Notes under the pieces: generated by a model
What the model was told of the DNA's origin: nothing
The model's input: the letters and a program-made list of their open reading frames with translations, nothing else
Databases searched by the model: none
Shown: piece after piece, positions 1 to 7,877 of the stretch
How positions within the stretch are numbered: the first letter of the stretch is position 1
Layout of the letters: the number at the start of each line of letters is the position of its first letter
Source of the DNA: Betaproteobacteria bacterium
Lineage (GTDB): Bacteria > Pseudomonadota > Gammaproteobacteria > Burkholderiales > Burkholderiaceae_D
NCBI GenBank assembly: GCA_025356395.1
Contig: JANXTA010000059.1
Coordinates: 1 to 43,083, forward strand
Direction: 5' to 3'
Length of the DNA: 43,083 nucleotides
Program-made: the position numbers and the translations under genes

Positions 1-288
1 CGGCGCGACGCCGTTCCAGCCGAGCGACGCTGCAGCGTCCATCAGCCCAAGGACGTAGCGGCTCTGCGCACTGCCTTCGAGGCCATGAAAGACGACCAGC
101 GTCGGGGTGGTGCCGCGCGCCTGCGAGGTCGGCATGCGATCGACGTCGATGAAGTCGCCGTCGGGTGTGCCCCAGCGTTCGCGGGCATAGCGGACCGGCG
201 CGCGTCGTGCGAAGAGGGCGGGAACGATCGTCTGCAGATGCGCGCCCGGCAGCCACCAGGGAGCGCCGTAGCTGCTGTCTTGCGTCAA
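1..288 (-). CDS. YheT-type alpha/beta hydrolase, N-terminal part (runs off window)
   Basis: Only the first 96 codons lie in the window. The visible protein has the N-terminal signature of the YheT/EMB8 hydrolases (WWLPGAHLQT, then a strand ending in FHGLEGS, which is the oxyanion loop). The nucleophile elbow and catalytic Asp/His would lie beyond position 1. The start is a TTG whose last two bases overlap the TGA of the NTF2-like gene upstream, so translation is probably coupled. Members are cytoplasmic esterase-like hydrolases with poorly defined natural substrates. The family call is firm and the substrate is unknown. Confidence 0.85.
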   Translation of the reverse strand, partial: MTQDSSYGAPWWLPGAHLQTIVPALFARRAPVRYARERWGTPDGDFIDVDRMPTSQARGTTPTLVVFHGLEGSAQSRYVLGLMDAAASLGWNGVAP

Positions 289-755
289 TGCAGCGTGCCG
301 CTGGCCGGCGACGGGATCGTCTCGGTGTCCTGGGGCGTGACCGATGCGTGATGGAGCACCATCCGCCAACCCTGGGCGCCCTTGAAGAAGACGTGCGTGA
401 CGAGCATGTTGATCGACATCGCCTGACCGGTCTGCTGTGCGCCGGGCGGCAGGCCTTCGGTCTTGACGAAGGCCATCACGCGCGACAGCACGCTGTGCAC
501 CGAGACCAGCGAGCCCTGCATGATCCGCGGATCGGAGGGGCGGACCGTGATCGGGCCGTTGGACAGGATTTCGCGCCACGACCCGGCGATCGCCTGGTGC
601 CCGACCAGGCGCGGTCCGCCCGGATGGATGCAGACGATCTCCTCGTCCTCGGACCAGACCTCCATCAAGGTATCGACGTCGCCCGCTTCGAGCGCGTCGT
701 AGAACGCGCTTTCCACGGCTTCGGGAGTGGCGTGCAGGCTCTTGAGTTTGACCAT
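285..755 (-). CDS. SnoaL-like / NTF2-fold protein (DUF4440 type)
   Basis: A 156-residue protein of the NTF2/SnoaL fold. It opens with a helix (AVESAFYDALEAGDVDTLMEV) followed by WSEDEEIVCIHPGG, a pattern common in small alpha+beta-barrel proteins annotated as ketosteroid-isomerase-like or DUF4440. The C-terminal part has the strand GWRMVLHHAS. The ATG at 755 is chosen because the family normally begins just before this helix. No good ribosome-binding site precedes it, so a start further upstream cannot be excluded. It lies 26 bases after the heptosyltransferase stop and overlaps the YheT-like start. No catalytic role can be assigned from sequence. Confidence 0.8.
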   Translation of the reverse strand: MVKLKSLHATPEAVESAFYDALEAGDVDTLMEVWSEDEEIVCIHPGGPRLVGHQAIAGSWREILSNGPITVRPSDPRIMQGSLVSVHSVLSRVMAFVKTEGLPPGAQQTGQAMSINMLVTHVFFKGAQGWRMVLHHASVTPQDTETIPSPASGTLH

Positions 756-781
756 GGAGGAGGAGTGACGACGGCGACGCT

Positions 782-1831
782 TCAGCGGTCGGCGACCGGG
801 CGCGTGGGGAATGCGGGAGATGTATTCTGCATCGAATCGAACACGCGTCGCGGGGTGATGCCGACGAGACAGTTGAGATGGCCGAGCGGACAGACGCGTT
901 CGAAGCACGGACTGCAATCGAGATGCAGCCACAGCGCCTTCGCATGCGGTGACAGCGGCGGCGTGTGCCGCGGGTCGCTCGATCCGAACAGCGCGACCTG
1001 CGGACGCGACAGCGCGGCGGCCACGTGCATCAGTCCCGAGTCGTTGCTGACGATCGCCGACGACGTCGCGATCAGCGCGATGGCTTCGCCTAGGTCGGTC
1101 TCGCCGCAGAGGTTCAGCAGGCGCGTGTCGGCGGGCGTCGTTCCCGCGACGATGGCATCGGCGATCGCGCGGTCACCCTTGCCACCGAGCAGCAGCACAC
1201 GCGCCCGCGGTCTGTCGGCCAGCAGCGTGCTGGCGAGGGTCGCGAAGTGCGCCGCAGGCCAGCGCTTCGCCGGCCCGAACTCGGCGCCGGGACACAGCGC
1301 GACCAGTTCGGTGAACGCCCCGAAGCCGAAGCGCATCCGCACGGCTTCGACGGCGATCGAGTCGGCGATCAGTCGCGGCAGCGGCAACACCTTGGGCACG
1401 GTGAGACCGACTGCGCCGGCCAGTGCCGCATAGCGTTCGCTCATCGCCAGCGAAGGATCGGGTCCCTTCACGCGTCGGTCCAGGAGGCCGTAACGCGCCT
1501 CGCCGCGATAGCCGATGCGTTGCGGGATGCGCGCCAGCCACGGGATCAGCGCGGACTTGAGGCTGTTGGGCAGCACGAAAACGCGATCGAAGTGCAGCGC
1601 GCGCACCGCCTGCGCGAACTGGCGTCGCAGCTTCCATTGCAGCCTGCCGTGCGCGAGTTCGGTCGACAGCACGCGGTCGACCTCGGGCATCGCTTCCAGC
1701 ACCGGCGCGACCCAGCGCGGCGCGAGACAGACGATCTTCTGCGAAGGATCGGCCTGCTTGAGCAACGTCAGCAGCGGCTGCGCCATCAACGCATCGCCGA
1801 TCCAGTTCGGTGCGATCACGAGCGTCTTCAT
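782..1831 (-). CDS. waaF: ADP-heptose:LPS heptosyltransferase II (GT9 family)
   Basis: A 349-residue glycosyltransferase family 9 protein of normal WaaF length. The N-terminal Rossmann half starts IAPNWIGDALM (residues 6-16), the typical acceptor-side GD motif. The C-terminal half carries PGAEFGPAKRWP (181-192) and SNDSGLMHVAAA (262-273), the ADP-heptose-binding signatures. It adds the second heptose of the LPS inner core at the cytoplasmic face. The ATG at 1831 gives MKTLVIAP, the usual WaaF beginning; an in-frame ATG at 1840 is possible. It follows the ilvE and zinc-finger genes on the same strand, but a terminator-like hairpin sits only 24 bases before the start. Confidence 0.93.
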   Translation of the reverse strand: MKTLVIAPNWIGDALMAQPLLTLLKQADPSQKIVCLAPRWVAPVLEAMPEVDRVLSTELAHGRLQWKLRRQFAQAVRALHFDRVFVLPNSLKSALIPWLARIPQRIGYRGEARYGLLDRRVKGPDPSLAMSERYAALAGAVGLTVPKVLPLPRLIADSIAVEAVRMRFGFGAFTELVALCPGAEFGPAKRWPAAHFATLASTLLADRPRARVLLLGGKGDRAIADAIVAGTTPADTRLLNLCGETDLGEAIALIATSSAIVSNDSGLMHVAAALSRPQVALFGSSDPRHTPPLSPHAKALWLHLDCSPCFERVCPLGHLNCLVGITPRRVFDSMQNTSPAFPTRPVADR

Positions 1832-1854
1832 CGACGGCATGTCGACGGCCCATG

Positions 1855-1877
1855 AAAAAGGGAGCGCGCGCTCCCTT
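1855..1877 (-). terminator. Rho-independent terminator or attenuator between the zinc-finger gene and waaF
   Basis: A perfect 20-base palindrome (AAGGGAGCGCGCGCTCCCTT, 1858-1877) is followed, read on the minus strand, by five T residues (A run at 1855-1859 on the plus strand). On the plus strand no T-run follows, so it would act for minus-strand transcription, ending the ilvE / zinc-finger transcript. It lies 30 bases after the zinc-finger stop and 24 bases before the waaF ATG. Confidence 0.7.
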
Positions 1878-1907
1878 CGTCGTGATCGCTCATCGATCGG
1901 CAGGTCG

Positions 1908-2111
1908 TCAATGCGCCTTGACGACGGCGCCGGCCTTGAGGCGGTACTTCGTGCCGCAGTACGGGCACATCGCCTGGCCGGTCGGCACCACGTCAAGGAA
2001 GACGCGTGGATGGTGATTCCACAACGCCATCCGCGGGTTCGGACAGAAGGCCGGCAGGTCCTTGCCGTCGAGTTCGACCTGCGAGGCTTCGGGATCGGTC
2101 GTGTCGTTCAT
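1908..2111 (-). CDS. Small CHCC zinc-finger domain protein
   Basis: A 67-residue protein of the zf-CHCC family. The candidate zinc ligands are in LPAFCPNP (Cys23), the following NHHPRVFL stretch (His) and AMCPYCGTKYRL (two Cys). The ATG at 2111 has a GGAGG about 8 bases upstream. Homologues of this size are commonly found between ilvE and waaF in Burkholderiales, which supports the call. In eukaryotes the domain occurs in the complex I subunit NDUFS6, but no function is established for the free bacterial protein. It lies 23 bases downstream of ilvE and is probably co-transcribed with it. Confidence 0.88.
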   Translation of the reverse strand: MNDTTDPEASQVELDGKDLPAFCPNPRMALWNHHPRVFLDVVPTGQAMCPYCGTKYRLKAGAVVKAH

Positions 2112-2134
2112 GGTGTCCTCCGGAGACTCAGACG

Positions 2135-3061
2135 TCAGACCTTGGCGAGCCACGCCGAGTACTTGGGGTTCTTGCCGTTGACGATGTCGAAGAACGCCGT
2201 CTGCAGCTTCTCGGTGATGGGCCCGCGCTTGCCGTCGCCGATCATGCGGCCGTCGAGCTCGCGGATCGGCGTGACCTCGGCGGCTGTCCCGGTGAAGAAG
2301 GCTTCGTCGGCGATGTAGAACTCGTCGCGCGTGATGCGCCTCTCGTTCCACGGGATGCCGAACTCCTCGGCCAGCGTGATGATGGTCCGGCGCGTGATGC
2401 CGTCGAGCGCACCGCCCGACAGGTCGGGCGTGGAAAGCTTGCCATCGACCACCAGGAACACGTTCTCGCCTGAGCCCTGGCAGACGTAGCCCTGCGAGTC
2501 CATCAGCATCGCCTCGTCGTAGCCGTCGTTGGTCGCTTCCTGGTTCGACAGGATCGACACCGGGTAATTGCCAACGGCCTTGGCCTTGCACATCGTGATA
2601 TTAGGCTGGTGGTGCGTGAACGACGAGGTCTTCACGCGGATGCCCTTGGTTATCCCTTCCTCGCCGAGGTACGCGCCCCACGGCCAGGCCGCGATCGCGA
2701 CGTGGATCGTGTTGCCCTTCGCGGCGACGCCCATCTGCTCGGAGCCGACCCACACCAGCGGACGCAGGTAGCAGCTCTCGAGCTTGTTGGCGCGGACGAC
2801 GTCCTTCTGGGCCTCGACCAGCGTGGCGTGGTCGTACGGCACCTTCATCTGGAAGATCTTGGCGCTGTTGAGCAGGCGCCTGGTGTGGTCCTCGATGCGC
2901 CAGAGAGCGGTCGAGCCGTCGGCCTGCTTGTACGCGCGGACGCCTTCGAAGACGCCCAGCCCGTAATGCAGGGTGTGCGTGAGGACGTGGACGGTGGCAT
3001 CGCGCCAGTCGACCATCTTGCCGTCCTTCCAGATGAAGCCGTCACGATCGGCCATCGACAT
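2135..3061 (-). CDS. ilvE: Branched-chain amino acid aminotransferase
   Basis: A 308-residue class IV, fold-type IV PLP aminotransferase. It catalyses the last step of Leu/Ile/Val synthesis and the first of their breakdown, exchanging the amino group with glutamate. Visible landmarks are HYGLGVFEGVRAY (32-44), the PLP-binding lysine within KAVGNYP (Lys161), GSGENVF (197-203) and the late GTAAEVTPI motif. The start at 3061 is supported by AGGAG about 8 bases upstream; a second ATG follows two codons later. Length and motifs are normal. The preceding 230 bases hold repeats, so its promoter probably lies close to the start. Confidence 0.96.
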   Translation of the reverse strand: MSMADRDGFIWKDGKMVDWRDATVHVLTHTLHYGLGVFEGVRAYKQADGSTALWRIEDHTRRLLNSAKIFQMKVPYDHATLVEAQKDVVRANKLESCYLRPLVWVGSEQMGVAAKGNTIHVAIAAWPWGAYLGEEGITKGIRVKTSSFTHHQPNITMCKAKAVGNYPVSILSNQEATNDGYDEAMLMDSQGYVCQGSGENVFLVVDGKLSTPDLSGGALDGITRRTIITLAEEFGIPWNERRITRDEFYIADEAFFTGTAAEVTPIRELDGRMIGDGKRGPITEKLQTAFFDIVNGKNPKYSAWLAKV

Positions 3062-3166
3062 GGTTGTTCTCCTGGGGGTGTGGGGTGCGGTGGTGCCCGG
3101 ATGGGCACGACCTGAAATGAGGCGCGCATTTTACCTGCGTCATCGGGGCATCTGGAGTTCGACACC

Positions 3167-3214
3167 CGTCGTTCCCGCGAACGTGGGAATCCAGCAACGT
3201 GGAACGTGAGCGCG
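3167..3214 (+). repeat. REP-like palindromic repeat, family A, copy 1
   Basis: The core CGTCGTTCCCGCGAACGTGG contains the short inverted pair TTCCCGCG / CGTGGGAA. The whole 48-base unit aligns with 17022-17069 at about 41 of 48 positions, extending through the shared tail TGAGCGCG. It is intergenic, between ilvE and the broken SDR gene. Confidence 0.75.
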
Positions 3215-3222
3215 TTCGTCGG

Positions 3223-3276
3223 GCACCTTCGCTCGCTACGCGAGCTCCCTCCCCAACCCTCCACAAGGGGGAGGGG
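3223..3276 (+). repeat. GC-rich intergenic repeat, family B, copy 1
   Basis: A unit of about 54 bases: GCTCGCT, then CTCCCTCCCC, a short spacer and a complementary GGGGGAGGGG arm. It matches 25217-25273 over its whole length, including the leading GCACC and CGCTCGCT. The C-rich and G-rich arms can pair as a hairpin. Confidence 0.7.
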
Positions 3277-3291
3277 CCATTCAGAGACCCC

Positions 3292-4200
3292 TCAGATGTC
3301 CTTCGCGCTGTCGGCTCCCGTCACCATCTTGGCCGCGTCGCTCGCGAGGAAGACCGCGACCGGCGCGATGTCCTCGGGCTGCAACTAGCCGACCTGCATC
3401 GGCACCCTCGGCTTGCGTTCGTCCCACGCCTGTTGCGGGGTCGGATGCTCGGGCGGTGCGTGCCCGGTTTCGCCGAAGCTCTCGGTCAGCCGCTTCTCGT
3501 AGCGCTTCAGCGGCGTGTCGACCAAGCCGGGGATGACGGCGTTCACCGTGATGTTGCACTTGCCGAGTTCGAGCGCCGCCGACTTCATCAGCCCGAGGAT
3601 GGCCCACTTCGACGCGGAATAGCTCGAGCCGTCCTTGGTGCCGTGCTTGCCCTGCATCGACGACAGCAGGATCAGCCGACCCTTGCCTTTGGCAACCATC
3701 TTCGGGGCGAAGGCCCGGACCGTGTTGACGGTGCCGTTGACGTTGTTGTCGATCACGTCGTCCCAGTCGCTGTCGGCCATTTTTAGCAGCGGCATCCAGC
3801 GCTGGATCGCAGCGTCGGCGACGACGATGTCGATCTTTCCGTAGTCGCGCTCGATACGGCCCGCGGCCGCGCGCAGTTCACCGATGCGACGGATGTCGCC
3901 CTGAATGGTTGCGCCGCGCCGGCCGAATGCCTTGATCTGGCGCACGGTCTCGTTCATGTCCTCGGCCGTCGCGGGGGCCGCGTCCGAAGCGGGGCTCACG
4001 TAGCCGCCGATGTCGATCACGATCGCGTCGGCGCCGGCGACGGTCTGCGGCGCGCTGTCGAAGGCGGCCGCCGCCGCGTCGCGGGCGACCAGCGCCCCGG
4101 CCATCAGGCCGGCGCCCACCAGCATGTTGCGGCGTCCCGGCAGGGTTTCTCGCGGGTCCGGTGTCGTCGGGGTCTCGACGGATTCGATGTCGCGTTGCAT
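3292..4200 (-). pseudogene. Broken short-chain dehydrogenase/reductase with Tat-like leader
   Basis: The reading frame starts at ATG 4200 (AGGAG just upstream) and gives 271 residues before TAG at 3385-3387. Thirty further in-frame codons (LQPEDIAPVAVFLASDAAKM...) then continue to TGA at 3292-3294. PEDIA..V.FLASD..K.VTG is the standard SDR C-terminus, and most SDRs have Trp where the TAG stands (PMQVG-W-LQPEDIA), so TGG to TAG is the likely lesion. The catalytic part is present: Asn153, Ser181, Tyr194 and Lys198 (YSASK). The cofactor motif TGxxxGxG is absent: a twin-arginine-like leader (RRNMLVGAGLM, 23-33) runs almost directly into GADAIVIDI. Two independent defects point to a pseudogene. 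A sequencing error could explain the stop but not the missing motif. Confidence 0.75.
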
Positions 4201-4325
4201 GGGGATCTCCTGGACGCTTCGAAGGAAGCGGCGCGAGGCTTCTTTTTCCCGTGGAATGCTTTCCGCGCGCTTCGGAGCAAATCCGGATCGCGCTGCGAAC
4301 GCATCTGATCCCGCGACCGGCGAGT

Positions 4326-4742
4326 TCAGGCGTTCGTCGTCTCCGGCGCTTCGAACGAATAGTCGAAGTCGTAGAGATGCTTGCCTCCCACGATCCGGAT
4401 GCTCAGGCGACCCGACAGTCCGGTGAGTTCGCCGGTCCCCGAGTCGGGAACGACGGTGACCGACAGCGTCGGCTGACCACGATTCATGGTGCCGGAGTGC
4501 TGCAGGAAGAAACTGCCGCTGCGACCGCCGAGCGTGCCCTCCACGAACTCCATCGCGACGTAGCCGGCCGATCCTGGCGTGCCCGTCATCGCGGCCAGCA
4601 TCTCGCCGACGCCGGTCGCGTTGAGGTCACCGTGGTACTGCTTGTCGAGTGACATCCGGCCGATGCCGGAGTCCTCCGCCGCCTCGTGCACGGCCTCCTT
4701 GCCCATCGTCACGTCGAAGGTCCCGCTGATGTGTTCTCTCAC
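4326..4742 (-). CDS. DUF3224 family protein
   Basis: A 138-residue protein matching the DUF3224 pattern: an initial ISGTFDV strand, [19 protein letters not shown] (about residues 31-49), [18 protein letters not shown] and a final strand pair ending HLYDFDYSF. The fold is expected to be a small beta-barrel (allene-oxide-cyclase-barrel-like), and no reaction is established for the family. The GTG at 4742 is chosen because it directly precedes [10 protein letters not shown] and has AGGAG at suitable spacing. It is divergent from the importer operon at 5004, with 261 bases of shared upstream DNA. It ends 125 bases before the broken SDR gene on the same strand. Confidence 0.88.
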   Translation of the reverse strand: MREHISGTFDVTMGKEAVHEAAEDSGIGRMSLDKQYHGDLNATGVGEMLAAMTGTPGSAGYVAMEFVEGTLGGRSGSFFLQHSGTMNRGQPTLSVTVVPDSGTGELTGLSGRLSIRIVGGKHLYDFDYSFEAPETTNA

Positions 4743-5003
4743 GGCTACTCTCCTGATCGGGTGGCAGCGGATTCTAGGGAAGGTTGTCGATGGTGACCAG
4801 ACGGGATCACGGCGAGTCGCGCGCACCGCAACCATGCGCATCGACGGTGCAGCCGCACGATCACGCGTCTTTCGTCGCGACTGTCGTGGAGCGCGCGGGC
4901 CTGCGCCGACGAGAATTCGAATGCTGGCGCGGCATATGCATGGGCCTCTTCGGATCAGTTGTCGCATGCGGCCGACCCGGCCTTCCATCCTGACGGAGCC
5001 CCC

Positions 5004-6041
5004 ATGACCGATGTCGCCGCGACCGCTCGCATTCCTCATCACCCGGTCGTCGCGAGCGATGCCGGTTCGGGGCGGCGTCGCTTCATCACCGCGGCCGGCG
5101 CCGCGCTCGCGACGCTCGGCGCGCCGGCCATCGCCCGCGCCCAGGCGTCCCCCAAGATCCGCATCGGCTTCTGGCCGGTCGCGTCGGCGCTGCCGTTCTT
5201 CGTCGCGATCGAGAAGGGCTATTTCAAGGAGGCCGGCCTCGATGTCGAGGCACAGAAGTACGCCAGCGCCCAACAGGTCATGGAGGCGATGCTGTCCGGT
5301 CGCGGCGAGGGCAGCGCCAACGGCACGGCGTCGGCGGTGCTCGCGATCGGCGAGATCGCGCAGCCGGGCCTGTTCAAGATCTTCTGCACCAACCCGACCA
5401 ACGCGAGGTTCGTACTCGACGAATTCATCGTCGCGAAGGACAGCCCGATCAAGTCGCTCGCCGACCTCAAGGGCAAGCGCGTCGCGTCCGGCCCCGGCAT
5501 CCAGAACGTCACGCTCGCCAAGGTGATGCTCGAACGCGCGGGCGCCGGCCCGATGTCGATCAGCGAGCTGCCGATCGGGCAGCACGTCGCGTCGATCGCG
5601 GCCGGGCAGGTGGATGCGGCGTACACGCTCGAACCCACCGGCACCATCGGTCGGCTCAACGGCACGACCCGCACGCTCGAGGTCGGCGTCGTCGCGAAGT
5701 ACATCCTCGGTGATCCGATGGCGCCGTGGCATGGCGGCTCGGCCTCGCTGACCACCGAGTTCATCAAGGCGCATCCCGACGTCGCGAAGAAGTACATCGC
5801 GGCCTACAAGCGCGGCGTCGATCTGGTCAAGCAGAAGCCCGACGAGGCGCGGCCTTTCCTCAAGGGCTACACGGCGATCGAAGGTGCGCTCACCGCGGAG
5901 GTACCGATGTCCGACTACCTATTCTCCACCGACTTCAAGCCGGTCGATATCGCGTACTTCCAGAAGTTCTACGACCTGTTCACCGAGAAGGGCATCTTCG
6001 AACGCAAGGTCGATGTCGGCGGCCTGCTCTACAAGGCATGA
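5004..6041 (+). CDS. ABC transporter substrate-binding protein, SsuA/NrtA-like, Tat-exported
   Basis: A 345-residue periplasmic binding protein (NMT1/SsuA-like fold). The N-terminus is a twin-arginine signal: RRRF at 24-27, a hydrophobic stretch, then AIARAQA as cleavage site near residue 48. The mature part begins [20 protein letters not shown], typical of nitrate/sulfonate/taurine-type receptors, and contains the family block [13 protein letters not shown]. The ATG at 5004 has GGAG 5 bases upstream. It heads an operon with permease, ATPase and amide-hydrolysing genes, so its ligand is probably a small nitrogenous compound such as a ureide, oxamate or biuret relative. Export of a folded protein by Tat is inferred from the leader only. 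Confidence 0.92.
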   Translation: MTDVAATARIPHHPVVASDAGSGRRRFITAAGAALATLGAPAIARAQASPKIRIGFWPVASALPFFVAIEKGYFKEAGLDVEAQKYASAQQVMEAMLSGRGEGSANGTASAVLAIGEIAQPGLFKIFCTNPTNARFVLDEFIVAKDSPIKSLADLKGKRVASGPGIQNVTLAKVMLERAGAGPMSISELPIGQHVASIAAGQVDAAYTLEPTGTIGRLNGTTRTLEVGVVAKYILGDPMAPWHGGSASLTTEFIKAHPDVAKKYIAAYKRGVDLVKQKPDEARPFLKGYTAIEGALTAEVPMSDYLFSTDFKPVDIAYFQKFYDLFTEKGIFERKVDVGGLLYKA

Positions 6042-6898
6042 CGATGAGCGAATCGACCGTGCTCGCGGCACTGCCCGCCACGGTGGCCGTGCCGAAGCCC
6101 TGGGAAGCCCCTGGCCCCGATGAAGTCGTCAAGCCACCGCGCACCCCGTGGAAGGACAAGCTGCTGCCGATCATCGGCCCGATCGTCCTCTTCATCGTCT
6201 GGGACCTCGTGGTCCGCTTCGGGCTGATCAAGGCGATCCTGCTGCCCACGCCGTGGAACACGCTGGTCGCGCTGTTCACGGGACTTGCGGGCGGCCCGCT
6301 GCTCGGCGACTTCCTCGTCACGGTGTGGCGCACGCTCGAAGCTTTCGGGATCGCGGCCGTCGTCGGCGTGCCGCTCGGCGTGCTGCTCGGGTCGAACGAG
6401 AAAGCCTATCGGTCGGTCGAATTCCTGATCGACTTCTTCCGCTCCACGCCATCGTCGGCGCTGATCCCGCTATTCCTGCTGATCTTCGGCGTATCCGACG
6501 TCAACAAGGTCGCCATCGCGGCCTTCGGGGCGCTGCTGATCGTGCTGTTCAACAGCGCATACGGCGTGATCAACGCGCGCAAGCAGCGCGTGATGGCGGC
6601 CAAGGTGATGGGCGCCAACCATTGGCAGATCTTCAGGGACGTGCTGTTCTGGGAGAGCCTGCAGCCGACCTTTGTGGGACTGCGTTCGGCGGTGTCGATG
6701 GCGCTAGTGATCGTGATCGTCGCCGAGATGTTCATCGGCTCCGACACCGGCCTCGGCCATCGCATCATCGACGCTCAGCAGGTGCTCAACGTCAAGAGCA
6801 TGTATGCCGCCATCCTCGCGGCCGGCGCACTCGGCTACGCGCTCAACGTGCTGTTCCTGATCGCCGAACGACGCATCGTCCACTGGAGCGGCCGATGA
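6038..6898 (+). CDS. ABC transporter permease, SsuC/NrtB-like
   Basis: A 286-residue inner-membrane permease of the binding-protein-dependent BPD_transp_1 type, with about six hydrophobic segments. The EAA coupling loop is visible as AAKVMGANHWQIFRDVLFW (about 189-207). An ATGA overlap links it to the receptor gene; a second ATG at 6044 is equally possible. The first 40 residues are a hydrophilic Pro-rich cytoplasmic extension before the first membrane segment (LLPIIGPIVLFIVW). It pairs with the ATPase at 6895 by another ATGA overlap. Confidence 0.93.
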   Translation: MTMSESTVLAALPATVAVPKPWEAPGPDEVVKPPRTPWKDKLLPIIGPIVLFIVWDLVVRFGLIKAILLPTPWNTLVALFTGLAGGPLLGDFLVTVWRTLEAFGIAAVVGVPLGVLLGSNEKAYRSVEFLIDFFRSTPSSALIPLFLLIFGVSDVNKVAIAAFGALLIVLFNSAYGVINARKQRVMAAKVMGANHWQIFRDVLFWESLQPTFVGLRSAVSMALVIVIVAEMFIGSDTGLGHRIIDAQQVLNVKSMYAAILAAGALGYALNVLFLIAERRIVHWSGR

Positions 6899-7698
6899 AC
6901 GCGGTCGTGGCGGAATCGGTGAAGCCGTTCGTGCCTGGACCCGCCGGCACTCACATCACGATCCGCGGCCTGACCAAGTACTTCGCCGGCTGGCCCTTGT
7001 ACGAACACATCGACCTCAACATTCCGAAGCATAAGATCGTCTCGGTGTTCGGACCCAACGGCTGCGGCAAGTCGACGCTGATCAACATGATCGCGGGACT
7101 GATCCCGATCGACTCCGGCGAGATCCTGTTCGACGGCAAGTCGCTCAAGGACACGAAGATCGGCTATGTCTTTCAGAACTATCGCGAGGCGCTGCTGCCG
7201 TGGCGTCGCACGATCGACAACATCCGCTACCCGCTCGAACTCGAAGGCATGAAGAAGGGCGACATCGACACGCGCATCGGCGAGCTCGAGCAGTCGTTCA
7301 GCGTCAAGTTCGACCTCAAGCGCTATCCCTACGAGCTGTCGGGTGGCCAGCAGCAGACGGCGTCGATCATGCGAGCGCTGGCGCCCCGGCCCGAGGTGAT
7401 CTTCCTCGACGAGCCCTTCTCGGCACTGGACTTCGAGATGACGCTGTTCATCCGCGAGAAGCTGCAGGAAATCTTCATGGCCACCGGCACGACGATGATG
7501 CTGGTATCGCACGACCTGGAGGAGGCGGTGTATCTCGCCGACGAGGTGCTGCTGCTGACCAAGCGACCGACCCGCGTCGCGGAGATCCTCGAGTACGACG
7601 ACCCGCGGCCGCGCACGGTCGAGACGCTGTCGACGCCGAGCTTCATCGCGACGAAGAAACGGTCGATGGAGATCTTCCAGCGCGAGGTCAGGCGTTGA
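6895..7698 (+). CDS. ABC transporter ATPase, SsuB/NrtD-like
   Basis: A 267-residue ATP-binding subunit. Walker A is GPNGCGKST (53-61), the Q-loop is in YVFQNYREALLPW, the signature is LSGGQQQ, Walker B is VIFLDEPFSALD and the switch histidine is in LVSHDLEEAV. These define the nitrate/sulfonate/taurine ATPase class. The ATG overlaps the permease stop (ATGA). Downstream, a TTGA overlap leads into the AtzG-like gene, so the importer and the hydrolases appear translationally coupled and share one transcript. Confidence 0.94.
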   Translation: MNAVVAESVKPFVPGPAGTHITIRGLTKYFAGWPLYEHIDLNIPKHKIVSVFGPNGCGKSTLINMIAGLIPIDSGEILFDGKSLKDTKIGYVFQNYREALLPWRRTIDNIRYPLELEGMKKGDIDTRIGELEQSFSVKFDLKRYPYELSGGQQQTASIMRALAPRPEVIFLDEPFSALDFEMTLFIREKLQEIFMATGTTMMLVSHDLEEAVYLADEVLLLTKRPTRVAEILEYDDPRPRTVETLSTPSFIATKKRSMEIFQREVRR

Positions 7699-7877
7699 CC
7701 CCTGAGCAGATGGCCGCGTACGTCGATGCCAGCGCCGTCGCGCTCGGCCTGTCGATCGCCCCGTGGCGCGACGGCGTGCTGCGCTACTTTGCGCTCGCGG
7801 CTGACATGAACGCCATCGTCGATGCCTATCCGCTAGTCGCGCACGACGAGTCGGCCGAGACGTTCGTGCCGGCTTGA
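7695..7877 (+). CDS. AtzG/HpxX-like small subunit (DUF4089)
   Basis: A 60-residue protein of the DUF4089/AtzG type: MAAYVDASAVALGLSIAPW, then YFALAADMNAIVDAYPL, a two-helix protein. In cyanuric acid degradation AtzG forms a tight complex with the amidase AtzE, and in Klebsiella the related HpxX sits with HpxY and HpxZ. The start is a TTG overlapping the ATPase stop (TTGA), and the gene ends in a second TTGA overlap with the amidase. The double coupling supports equimolar production with the amidase. It is easily missed because of its size and TTG start. Confidence 0.85.
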   Translation: MTPEQMAAYVDASAVALGLSIAPWRDGVLRYFALAADMNAIVDAYPLVAHDESAETFVPA

